Below are positions 1 through 6,989 of a DNA stretch of 13,490 nt, in pieces (position 1 is the first letter of the stretch; the number at the start of each line of letters is the position of its first letter). Source of the stretch: an uncultured Porphyromonadaceae bacterium (GTDB lineage: Bacteria; Bacteroidota; Bacteroidia; Bacteroidales; Muribaculaceae); NCBI GenBank assembly GCA_947178655.1, contig CAMWZB010000008.1, forward strand, positions 1-13,490. Direction: 5' to 3'. A program made the translations under genes and the position numbers. Under the pieces are notes generated by a model, which was not told where the DNA came from, ran no database searches, and saw only the letters and a program-made list of their open reading frames with translations.

Positions 1-1256
1 CCGGGAGTGTCCTCGCCTGCGAGACCGCCGTTGTTGATGTATGTTGTCCAGTTGTTGAATACGTTCCGGCTACGAACGGGCAGCGTGGGGTTGAAGCTGA
101 TAGCGCTACCGAGAGAGCCCTGGTCGTAGTTGTTCTTGATGTATGCTCCCTTGAGGTTGACGTTTACGCTGAGAAGGTCGTCGAAGAACTTGGGAGTGAG
201 GTTGATTGAAGCACCGAGTCGGTCGTTGTTAGTCTTGCGAACAACGCCCTGGTTGCTGCTGTAGTCGACAGCGACGCGGTATGGCAGGAATCCTACAGTG
301 CCGCCCACCGACACGCTGTAGTCGTGGCTGAAAGTGGTGCGGAGCACTTCTTTCTGCCAGTTAGTGCTGGCTGCTCCGAGAGCAGCAGCCTGAGGAGTGT
401 CTTCGCCATAGCGGTTGAGGATGAAATCGCGGAAGCGGTCGCCTGACATCATGTCGAGGTAGTTGCGCGGTGTGGCAGCCTTGAAGTTGGCAGTGAATGT
501 CACCTGAGGCTTACCTGACTTACCGCTCTTAGTGGTGATGATGATGACACCGTTCGAAGCACGGCTACCGTAGATGGCCGTAGCAGAAGCGGACTTGAGG
601 ATGGTCATGTTCTCGATGTTCTCGGGGTTGATGAGTCCCAGAGGGTTGGATGAGCCACGAACGGCGTTGCCTTCCATGGGCACACCGTCGACCACGATGA
701 GAGGCTCGTTCGAAGCCGAGAGCGATGCACCGCCACGAATCTGGATATTGGCACCGCCTGCAGGGTCACCACCGTTGGTGGCAACAACCACACCGGGGCT
801 TGCTCCGACGAGGAGGTCCTGGGCTGTGGCGGCGAGACCGGCTTCGATTTCAGAAGGCTTCACGACTCCGACCGAACCGGTGGCGTCGGCTTTCTTGACG
901 GTACCGTAGCCAACAACGACGAGTTCGTTCATTGCGACGGCGTTTGTCGAGAACTTCACGTCGATTTTCGTACGACCGTTAACGGGAATTTCCTGAGTGT
1001 CGCATCCCACATAGGAGAAAATAAGAGTTGCATCGGGTGCAACCTTGATAGAGTAATTGCCTTCGAAGTCGGTGACGGCACCGTTGCCGGTGACACCTTT
1101 TACCTCGACACTGGCGCCGATGGCGGGTTCGCCTTCGGGCTCATACACGGTACCTGAGACCGTGATGTTTTGCGCTAAAGCCGGGAGAGCGGTAGCCAGC
1201 AGCAGAACAAAAGCAAGCATTGCTTTCCGGGTCATTTGGTGACAAATGTTCTTCAT
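1..1256 (-). CDS. SusC/RagA-family TonB-dependent outer-membrane transporter, N-terminal part
   Basis: This is the first ~418 codons of a protein that continues past the left edge; family members are usually about 1000 residues. SusC-type proteins are outer-membrane barrels that import glycans or peptides, powered by TonB, usually with a SusD lipoprotein encoded just downstream (here outside the window). Visible in order: a Sec signal peptide at about residues 1-29 (hydrophobic LAFVLLLATALPALA, then Q), a carboxypeptidase-regulatory-like beta-sandwich at about 31-105 (VSGTVYEPEGEPAIGASV, later GNYSI and FSYVG), the SusC hallmark ELVVVGYGTVKK at about 111-122, and a TonB plug domain with IQIRGG, EPLIVVDGVP and ATAIYGSRASNGVIIITTK. 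Barrel sequence follows. The start at 1256 precedes the signal peptide; Met8 is an alternative. The region just upstream on this strand is A-rich, as is common before Bacteroidetes starts. The substrate cannot be read from the sequence. Confidence 0.95.
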   Translation of the reverse strand, partial: MKNICHQMTRKAMLAFVLLLATALPALAQNITVSGTVYEPEGEPAIGASVEVKGVTGNGAVTDFEGNYSIKVAPDATLIFSYVGCDTQEIPVNGRTKIDVKFSTNAVAMNELVVVGYGTVKKADATGSVGVVKPSEIEAGLAATAQDLLVGASPGVVVATNGGDPAGGANIQIRGGASLSASNEPLIVVDGVPMEGNAVRGSSNPLGLINPENIENMTILKSASATAIYGSRASNGVIIITTKSGKSGKPQVTFTANFKAATPRNYLDMMSGDRFRDFILNRYGEDTPQAAALGAASTNWQKEVLRTTFSHDYSVSVGGTVGFLPYRVAVDYSSNQGVVRKTNNDRLGASINLTPKFFDDLLSVNVNLKGAYIKNNYDQGSLGSAISFNPTLPVRSRNVFNNWTTYINNGGLAGEDTP

Positions 1257-1520
1257 GCAAAAGGGTTGTTTTTAATTAACTGAATTATTGTTAGTTTTTT
1301 TGTTTTTTGTCAAAATACACTTCATCGTCATGATGTATATGTGCACGCTAAACTCCGGCTCTGCATAGGTCCGGCAGCGTCGGAACAATAGGAAAATATC
1401 AGTGCGGCGATCGACATGGTATACGATTCGCTATAGTTTAGCCGGTGAAGTAATTTATATAAGTATGATATCTCTGAGAACTTACGGTCATCGAGGTGTC
1501 CGATTCCGTACATTGCGCTG

Positions 1521-1528
1521 CAAAGATG
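1521..1528 (-). promoter_or_regulatory. Candidate -7 element for the SusC gene
   Basis: Read on the minus strand this is CATCTTTG followed by CAGCGC, one mismatch from the Bacteroidetes -7 consensus TAnnTTTG. I see no convincing -33 TTTG at the usual 19-21 base spacing; the nearest TTG lies 29 bases upstream. If it is used, transcription would start near 1515 and leave a leader of about 260 bases before the SusC start codon. No better match to the consensus was found between 1257 and 1560 on this strand. Confidence 0.35.
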
Positions 1529-1652
1529 ATTAAAATAATTGATATAATCAGTATTAACAACGCATAAAAATCAATAACGGGAAAACTTTAACATATTTAA
1601 CTTAATTGCCAATCTTTATTTTAACATCTTGTCGCTCGGACTCGACTCAAAA

Positions 1653-1685
1653 TTTTTCTTTTTCGGACTGAAAATCGTACCTTTG
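1653..1685 (+). promoter_or_regulatory. Promoter of the mazG-topB operon
   Basis: TACCTTTG at 1678-1685 is a perfect match to the Bacteroidetes primary-sigma -7 consensus TAnnTTTG. A T-rich stretch (TTTTTC, 1653-1658) lies 19 bases upstream, where the -33 element belongs, but it is not a clean TTTG. Transcription would begin near 1690, giving a leader of about 60 bases before mazG. Confidence 0.65.
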
Positions 1686-1750
1686 CAGAGTATTTCGCCG
1701 GATGCCGGAAGCGCGGTATCCGCTAATTCACTTTTAGATAAACGATTATT

Positions 1751-2548
1751 ATGCTTCATACACGCCAAGAACAGCTCGAGGCCCTCGGACGCATCATCGA
1801 TACGCTTGACATACTGCGTGTCAAGTGTCCGTGGGATGCCAAGCAGACGAACGAGAGTCTGCGTCCCAACACCATAGAGGAAGTCTACGAACTGGCGCAG
1901 GCCCTGCTGGACGATGACGCCTCGAACATCCGCAAGGAGCTCGGGGATGTTCTGCTCCACGTACTTTTCTATGCGAAGATAGGGTCGGAGAAGGGCCAGT
2001 TCGACATAGCGGATGTGGCTGACGCTCTAAATGACAAGCTCATATACCGTCATCCTCATGTGTTCGGCACGGTGCACGTGGACAATGCCGAAGAGGTGAC
2101 CCAGAACTGGGAACAGCTGAAACTCAAGGAAAAGGACGGGAACCGCTCTGTGCTGGCCGGCGTGCCATCGGCGCTTCCGGCGCTTGTGAAGGCGTACCGA
2201 GTGCAGGAGAAAGCTGCAAACGTTGGCTTCGACTGGGAGGAGCGCGAGCAGGTGTGGGCCAAGGTACGCGAGGAGATATCCGAGACGGCCGATGCCATAG
2301 CATCGGGCAGCAAGGATGATATCGAGGCAGAGTTCGGCGATCTTTTCTTCAGTCTTGTGAACGCGGCCCGTCTCTACGGAGTCAATCCGGAGAACGCACT
2401 CGAGCGGACAGACCGGAAGTTCATCAGCCGCTTCAACTATATCGAGACGAAGGCCCGCGAGGCCGGGCGTACCCTTTCAGAGATGACTTTGGACGAGATG
2501 GATGCCTTGTGGAACGAGGCTAAAGCCAATCCGGGAACGAGCCGATGA
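1751..2548 (+). CDS. mazG: Nucleoside triphosphate pyrophosphohydrolase MazG
   Basis: MazG hydrolyses (d)NTPs to the monophosphate plus pyrophosphate in the cytoplasm, clearing non-canonical nucleotides and, in E. coli, affecting ppGpp levels. At 265 residues it matches the full-length two-domain enzyme (E. coli about 263). The N-terminal repeat shows CPWD at 26-29, EEVYE at 43-47, KELGD at 62-66 and RHPHVF at 100-105. The C-terminal, catalytically important repeat shows REEISE at 173-178 and EAEFGDLFFSLVN at 192-204, giving the metal-binding ExxE and ExxD pairs of the all-alpha NTP-PPase fold. The start at 1751 lies about 60 bases below a perfect -7 element. Its TGA overlaps the topB ATG by four bases (ATGA), implying translational coupling. 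Confidence 0.95.
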   Translation: MLHTRQEQLEALGRIIDTLDILRVKCPWDAKQTNESLRPNTIEEVYELAQALLDDDASNIRKELGDVLLHVLFYAKIGSEKGQFDIADVADALNDKLIYRHPHVFGTVHVDNAEEVTQNWEQLKLKEKDGNRSVLAGVPSALPALVKAYRVQEKAANVGFDWEEREQVWAKVREEISETADAIASGSKDDIEAEFGDLFFSLVNAARLYGVNPENALERTDRKFISRFNYIETKAREAGRTLSEMTLDEMDALWNEAKANPGTSR

Positions 2549-4593
2549 AGCTGTGCATCACCGAGAAACCGAGTGTGGCCCGCGACATCGCGGCTATTCT
2601 CGGCGCCAACGAACGCCATGACGGCTACTTCGAGGGTGCCGGCTACCGCGTGACGTGGACTTTCGGACATCTGTGCTGTCTGCTGGAGCCTGACGACTAC
2701 CGCGCCGACTGGAAGCGCTGGTCGCTTGGCACGCTTCCGATGATACCTGACAAGTTCGACATCAAACTTATCGACGATGCCGGATACCGGCACCAGTTCG
2801 AAGTAATCGAGAAACTCATCAGGGATGCCGAAGAGGTGATAAACTGCGGTGACGCCGGTCAGGAGGGAGAACTGATCCAGCGCTGGGTCATGAAGAAAGC
2901 GGGCACGACGTGTCCGGTGCGCCGGCTGTGGATATCGTCGCTTACTGACGAATCGATCCGAGAGGGATTCACGACGCTGAAGCCACAGTCGGACTACGAC
3001 AGGCTTTTCTTCGCCGGTCTTTCGCGAGCTATCGGGGACTGGATTCTCGGAATGAATGCCACGCGCCTCTATACACTCAAGTATTCGGCACCGGGTCAGG
3101 TCCTCTCAATAGGGCGAGTTCAGACGCCTACGCTTGCGCTGATAGTGAAGCGTCAGCAGGAGATAGCGGACTTCGTGCCGAAGGACAGCTGGGAACTGCA
3201 CACGCTCTATCGCGATGCCAACTTCACGAGTACGGGAGACCGCTTCGCCACTGAAGAGGCCGGGAATGCGGCTGTGGCCGAGGTGTCGCCGCTCGAATTC
3301 ACTGTCGACGATGTGAAGAAGAAGAAGGGTCGCGAGGCACCTCCGCGACTGTTCGACCTGACGTCGCTACAGGTGGAGTGCAACAAGAAATTCGGCTGGA
3401 CCGCCGACGCCACGCTCCGACTGATACAGTCGCTGTACGAGAAGAAACTCACCACTTATCCGCGCGTCGACACGACGTATCTTTCGGATGACATATATCC
3501 CAAAATCGGTCCTACGCTGAGAAAGATGACTCCATACGCCGCTGTGACCGAGCCGCTTCTGTCGAAGCCGATAGTGAAGTCGAAGAAGATATTCGACAAT
3601 TCGAAGGTGACAGACCACCACGCCATCATCCCCACGGGTCAGTATCCGTCGGGCATCGACGGTGATGAGAAGCGTCTCTATCATCTGATAGCGATGCGCT
3701 TCATCGCGGCGTTCTACCCTGACTGCGAGTTCGAGGCCACTACGGTGACCGCGCATGCCGGGAAGTACGGATTCAAGGCTACGGGCAAGGTGATAGTGTC
3801 GGCGGGATGGCGAGCGCTCTACAAGGGCAAGGAAGACGAGAAGGAGGGGAAGGACCCGGACGAAGGAGACAACGCCGTTCTGCCCGTGTTCACGCCCGGT
3901 GAGTCGGGCCCTCATGCCCCATTCCTTGCAAAAAAGACCACGCAGCCGCCGAAGTACTACACTGAGGGCACGCTTCTGCGGGCTATGGAAACGGCAGGAC
4001 GCACAGTGGACAATGAGGAACTGCGCGAGGCGATGAAGGACAATGGCATCGGACGTCCGTCGACACGTGCCGCAATCATAGAGACGCTCTTCAAGCGCCG
4101 CTACATATACCGCGAGCGCAAGAACATCATAGCTTCACAGGCCGGGATAGACCTGATATCGACGATACATGAGGAGCTGCTCAAGTCGGCCAAGCTCACG
4201 GGTATCTGGGAGAACAAGCTCCGTCAGATAGAGCGCGGAGACTACTCTCCGGCACAGTTCGTGCGAGAAATCAGTCAGCTGATACGCGAAATCGTGTTGA
4301 GTGTGCTGTCAGACAACTCGAGCCGGCGTATCGTGGCGGAGACTCCTGAAGAAAAGAAGGGGGCGAAGAAGAAAGCCGGCGCGGACGGTGCTCCGAAGAA
4401 GGCCCGTGCGCCGCGAGTGACCAAGTTCGAGCAGGTGCCGTGTCCGGATTGTGGCGAAGGGCATATCATCAAGGGGCGCACGGCATTCGGCTGCAGCCGT
4501 TATGCGACGGGCTGCGCTTTCCGTCTGCCGTTCGAGCAGTGTCCGGCCGACACTACTCCCTCAGCTCTGAAAAAACGACTTACGAAGAAGTGA
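2545..4593 (+). CDS. topB: DNA topoisomerase III (type IA)
   Basis: Type IA topoisomerases cut one DNA strand through a 5'-phosphotyrosine and pass or decatenate strands; TopB acts mainly in decatenation and recombination. The 682-residue protein begins with the TOPRIM domain (ITEKPSVARDI, metal-ligand Glu7; GDAGQEGELIQRW around 102-114). It continues with SRAIGDWILGMNATR (160-174) and SIGRVQTPTLALIVKRQQEI (188-207), and carries the active-site tyrosine in TTYPRVD at Tyr305. In the TOPRIM motif the usual DxDxE is D103-A-G105-Q-E107, so the second aspartate is glycine. From memory, other Bacteroidetes TopB proteins share this form, so it is probably lineage-typical. A Lys-rich linker at about 595-625 leads to one C-terminal zinc-finger-like unit (CPDCGEGH, then C and C, spacing C-x2-C-x14-C-x6-C). 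It overlaps mazG by four bases and the next small gene by one. Confidence 0.96.
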   Translation: MKLCITEKPSVARDIAAILGANERHDGYFEGAGYRVTWTFGHLCCLLEPDDYRADWKRWSLGTLPMIPDKFDIKLIDDAGYRHQFEVIEKLIRDAEEVINCGDAGQEGELIQRWVMKKAGTTCPVRRLWISSLTDESIREGFTTLKPQSDYDRLFFAGLSRAIGDWILGMNATRLYTLKYSAPGQVLSIGRVQTPTLALIVKRQQEIADFVPKDSWELHTLYRDANFTSTGDRFATEEAGNAAVAEVSPLEFTVDDVKKKKGREAPPRLFDLTSLQVECNKKFGWTADATLRLIQSLYEKKLTTYPRVDTTYLSDDIYPKIGPTLRKMTPYAAVTEPLLSKPIVKSKKIFDNSKVTDHHAIIPTGQYPSGIDGDEKRLYHLIAMRFIAAFYPDCEFEATTVTAHAGKYGFKATGKVIVSAGWRALYKGKEDEKEGKDPDEGDNAVLPVFTPGESGPHAPFLAKKTTQPPKYYTEGTLLRAMETAGRTVDNEELREAMKDNGIGRPSTRAAIIETLFKRRYIYRERKNIIASQAGIDLISTIHEELLKSAKLTGIWENKLRQIERGDYSPAQFVREISQLIREIVLSVLSDNSSRRIVAETPEEKKGAKKKAGADGAPKKARAPRVTKFEQVPCPDCGEGHIIKGRTAFGCSRYATGCAFRLPFEQCPADTTPSALKKRLTKK

Positions 4594-4754
4594 TGACACA
4601 GACGATACAGTGGATTATTGTGGCGGTGGTAGTAGTAGTGGCCGCAGTCTATCTCTTCCGCGCACGCCGATGCGTCAGCGGCGGATGCCAGGGGTGTCCG
4701 CTTTCGGACAAATGCGGCAAGGGTGATAAGCTGCGGCGTGGCGGCAGGCAGTAA
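4593..4754 (+). CDS. 53-residue single-pass membrane protein with a Cys cluster (FeoB-associated-like)
   Basis: The start codon shares one base with the topB stop (TGATG), so this small gene is very probably translationally coupled to topB. The protein has one transmembrane helix at about residues 6-22 (IQWIIVAVVVVVAAVYLF), then an Arg patch, then four cysteines at 27, 32, 35 and 41 with spacing C-x4-C-x2-C-x5-C, and a basic Gly/Arg/Lys tail. By the positive-inside rule the Cys cluster is probably cytoplasmic. The layout resembles the small FeoB-associated Cys-rich membrane proteins (PF12669), but no feoA or feoB gene is present here. The cluster could bind iron, zinc or an Fe-S centre; that is inference. 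It ends three bases before the convergent MATE gene. Confidence 0.75.
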   Translation: MTQTIQWIIVAVVVVVAAVYLFRARRCVSGGCQGCPLSDKCGKGDKLRRGGRQ

Positions 4755-4757
4755 TTG

Positions 4758-6086
4758 TCAAGGCTGCTTGCGTGTGGCTCTGAGGAAGAATGCGAGATAT
4801 AGAGCGCCTGCCAGGAAGAGGCTGACGGAGAAGCTCAGCACGATTCCGTACATGCCCATTCCGAGGGGGAATGCCATCAGGTAGGTGACGGGGAGCCCGA
4901 TGATGATGTAGCTCACCAGGGCTATGTAGAGCATCGGTAGCACTTTGGAGGTGCCTCGCAGTGCGTTGGCAAAGGTTATCTGCGTGGCGTCGCCGAGCTG
5001 ATAGGCTACCATGGGTATGATGAGAGTGAGCGCCAGTGTCAGGACGGCAGGGTCGGACGTGAACAGTCCCATCAGGAATTGTCCTCCGAAGATGAAGAGC
5101 ATGGATGCCGCCGCCATGGTGACGAGCATCATCCGGTAGCCGCACCATGCGATGCGGCGCATCTCGGCGCAGTCGCCCCGTCCAGCCGCATGGCTGATGG
5201 GTATGGCCATGGCTGCGCCGATGCTGTAGTAGAGACAGAATCCGAACATTCCGGATATCACTACAATCTGGAATGCGGCGAGGGAGTCGCGGCCGAGCCA
5301 TCCGGCCATTACTGCCGCTCCGGAGAATGCAGCGGTCTCGAATGCCATCTGCATCGACACGGGGAATCCTGTGCGCCATATCTGCATCCGCTCGCCTTTC
5401 TGCCGCGGGCTGTGTCTGAATCCGTGGATGTACGGGCGGCCGCGCCGGAGCATGAAGAAGGCCGCGGCCATGGCTACGGCGCAGAGAATGCGTGCCGTCA
5501 GTGTGCTTATGCCTGCTCCGAAGAGTCCGAGTTCGGGTGCTCCGAAGTTTCCGTATATGAGGATGTAGTTTCCGCCGATGTTGAGTGCGTTGGCCGCGAG
5601 TACTATCCATGTCGGCAGAGCGGTGTCGTTGGTGGCGTAGCTCCACTGTGCCAGGACGTTGAATATCATCAGCGGTATCATGCCGGCAAGGACTATGAGG
5701 AAGTAGGGCCGGATGATGGGGAGCAGGTGTGCGGGCTGCCCGAGCCGATGGATATTGAAGTACAGCGCGGTCATGACGATGGTGAGGAGTATGGTGAAAA
5801 TGGTGTTGACTCCGAGTCCGGTGCGAACGTTGCGCCCGATGCTGTCGGAGTCGCCTCGGGCGTACATGGCGCCCAGGAGCGGTGTCAGGCCGTAGGTGAA
5901 TCCCACGCAGGCGAGAATGGCAACGTTGAATACATTGTTGACGAATGAAGCTGAAGCCAGAGCGTCGGTGGAGTAGTGTCCGACCATGATGTTGTCGGCG
6001 AAACTTACGGTGATGTTGCCTAACTGTCCGGCGAGGAGAGGCAGCGCGAGTCGTCCGATGTCGCGGTAGTATGTTCGCTGTTTCAT
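4758..6086 (-). CDS. MATE-family multidrug and toxin efflux transporter
   Basis: MATE transporters use the sodium or proton gradient to export organic cations and drugs across the inner membrane. The 442-residue length and about 12 hydrophobic helices in two pseudo-symmetric halves fit the family. The N-terminus is typical (LALPLLAGQLGNITVSFADN, then IMVGHYSTDALASASF), as is the second-half ISGMFGFCLYYSIGAAMAIP. Another long frame over the same DNA is rich in His, Arg and Pro and looks like the antisense shadow of this gene. A perfect -7 element lies about 20 bases upstream of the start, so the gene has its own promoter. It is convergent with the preceding small gene, with a three-base gap. 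Substrate specificity (NorM-like or other) cannot be told from the sequence. Confidence 0.93.
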   Translation of the reverse strand: MKQRTYYRDIGRLALPLLAGQLGNITVSFADNIMVGHYSTDALASASFVNNVFNVAILACVGFTYGLTPLLGAMYARGDSDSIGRNVRTGLGVNTIFTILLTIVMTALYFNIHRLGQPAHLLPIIRPYFLIVLAGMIPLMIFNVLAQWSYATNDTALPTWIVLAANALNIGGNYILIYGNFGAPELGLFGAGISTLTARILCAVAMAAAFFMLRRGRPYIHGFRHSPRQKGERMQIWRTGFPVSMQMAFETAAFSGAAVMAGWLGRDSLAAFQIVVISGMFGFCLYYSIGAAMAIPISHAAGRGDCAEMRRIAWCGYRMMLVTMAAASMLFIFGGQFLMGLFTSDPAVLTLALTLIIPMVAYQLGDATQITFANALRGTSKVLPMLYIALVSYIIIGLPVTYLMAFPLGMGMYGIVLSFSVSLFLAGALYLAFFLRATRKQP

Positions 6087-6105
6087 TGCAAGATGGTTTA
6101 GACGG

Positions 6106-6113
6106 CAAAGATA
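6106..6113 (-). promoter_or_regulatory. -7 promoter element of the MATE gene
   Basis: On the minus strand this reads TATCTTTG, a perfect match to TAnnTTTG. Transcription would begin near 6100, leaving only about 14 bases before the start codon at 6086. A T-rich stretch about 20 bases upstream occupies the -33 region but lies inside the loop and arm of the 6117-6152 hairpin, so terminator and promoter overlap. Confidence 0.6.
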
Positions 6114-6116
6114 AGG

Positions 6117-6152
6117 AGAGGATGTGCCAAAAAGGAACTTGGCACATCCTCT
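6117..6152 (-). terminator. Perfect 14-bp stem-loop between the BI-1 and MATE genes
   Basis: AGAGGATGTGCCAA (6117-6130) is the exact reverse complement of TTGGCACATCCTCT (6139-6152), with an 8-base loop. It lies 56 bases beyond the stop of the minus-strand BI-1 gene and just upstream of the MATE start, so a transcription terminator for the upstream operon is the likeliest role. It lacks a long T-tract on either strand, so it may be a weak terminator, a 3'-end stabiliser or a protein site. Confidence 0.6.
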
Positions 6153-6160
6153 ATGGGTTC

Positions 6161-6190
6161 GTCATGACGCTGTTGGGCGGCAGTCATGAC
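6161..6190. repeat. Two copies of the palindrome GTCATGAC, 22 bases apart
   Basis: GTCATGAC occurs at 6161-6168 and 6183-6190. Each copy is itself a perfect 8-base palindrome, and the centres are 22 bases apart, about two helical turns. They sit just past the BI-1 stop and upstream of the MATE promoter. This suits a dimeric repressor or activator, but the two copies could also pair as a hairpin in the BI-1 transcript. No regulator gene is adjacent. Confidence 0.4.
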
Positions 6191-6207
6191 ATACGGAGTG
6201 TCTCGAA

Positions 6208-6936
6208 TCAGTCGTTACGGCCGAAGAGTCGGAGCAGATAGAGGAAGAGGTTGATGAAGTCAAGGTAGAGCGACAGTGCGCCGAGAGTGGCGAGTTTGCT
6301 GACGGCGTCGGCCGGTGCAGCAAGTGTCATGGCCTTAATCTGCTGAGTGTCCCAGGCGGTGAGTCCGATGAAGATGAGGACGCCGGCTATTGTGACAATC
6401 CAGTCGAGTGTGCTGCTGTGCATGAAAATGTTCACCACTGATGCTATAATCAGGCCAATAAGAGCCATGAAGAGGTAGGAGCCTATCTTTGAGAGGTCCT
6501 GCGATGTGGTGTAGCCGAATATCGACATGGCTCCGAAAGTGCCTGCGGTGACAAAGAATGTCTTGGCGATGCATCCGGGGCTGTAAGCGAGGAATATGGT
6601 GCAGAGCATCAGTCCGTTGATGATGGCGAAGAGGTAGAAGAGTCCTGATGCTGCGGCGTTCGAGAGTCGGCGAACGGCGCCGGAAATTGCGAATACGAGA
6701 CCGAGCTCAGCGGCAATGAGGACCCACATGAACCAAGTGTGGCTCACCAGGAATGATATGTAGGACTGGCTTGTCGAAGCGAGCCATGCGGTGATGGCAG
6801 TCACTGCGAGAGCGAGGGTCATCTTGACGTAGACGAGCTTCATGGCAGCGTTCACTTTTGTGCCCACGGACGGCATATTGCCGCCACCGTTGAAGTTGCC
6901 GGCGTTGAAGTTGCTGTAATCGTTGTTCTGATACAT
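6208..6936 (-). CDS. Bax inhibitor-1 / YccA family membrane protein
   Basis: This is a 242-residue seven-helix inner-membrane protein of the BI-1/TMBIM superfamily; bacterial members such as YetJ conduct calcium in a pH-dependent way, and YccA modulates FtsH. A polar Asn/Gly-rich N-terminus (about residues 1-28) is followed by closely packed helices. Family signatures are IFGYTTSQDLSKIGSYLFM (139-157), GLTAWDTQQIK with Asp196 (191-201) and YLDFINLFLYLLRLFG with Asp226 (224-239). The two acidic residues correspond to the conserved pair proposed as the pH sensor in the family. It lies 53 bases downstream of argS with no promoter consensus between them, so it is probably co-transcribed. A strong hairpin follows it. 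Physiological function here is not known. Confidence 0.93.
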   Translation of the reverse strand: MYQNNDYSNFNAGNFNGGGNMPSVGTKVNAAMKLVYVKMTLALAVTAITAWLASTSQSYISFLVSHTWFMWVLIAAELGLVFAISGAVRRLSNAAASGLFYLFAIINGLMLCTIFLAYSPGCIAKTFFVTAGTFGAMSIFGYTTSQDLSKIGSYLFMALIGLIIASVVNIFMHSSTLDWIVTIAGVLIFIGLTAWDTQQIKAMTLAAPADAVSKLATLGALSLYLDFINLFLYLLRLFGRND

Positions 6937-6989
6937 GGTAAATTATTATTATGATGTATAATATAACGGAAGAGAGTGCCAGGAGGTTT

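Larger units (their letters stand above)
1257..1750. other. Divergent intergenic region without a convincing gene
   Basis: This stretch separates the SusC gene (minus) from mazG (plus). Its left part (1257-1320) is very AT-rich and is the A-rich leader of the SusC gene on the minus strand. Its middle (1320-1520) is of mixed composition and contains an 8-base inverted repeat, GCTAAACT at 1347-1354 against AGTTTAGC at 1435-1442. Its right part holds the mazG promoter. A 61-codon minus-strand reading frame at 1328-1513 has no recognisable features and is not called. Confidence 0.6.

Noticed and set aside
1328..1513. A 61-codon minus-strand frame in the SusC leader
   Set aside because: No domain, signal or ribosome-site context; the region is better explained as leader sequence.
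5079..5948. A 289-codon plus-strand frame antisense to the MATE gene
   Set aside because: Composition is rich in Glu, His, Cys and Gly with no recognisable fold; it is the reverse shadow of the transporter codons.
4675..6147. A 490-codon open frame on the minus strand, overlapping the MATE gene
   Set aside because: It is dominated by His, Arg, Pro and Thr, has no domain, and lies out of frame over a clear MATE transporter; it is a shadow of high-GC codon use.
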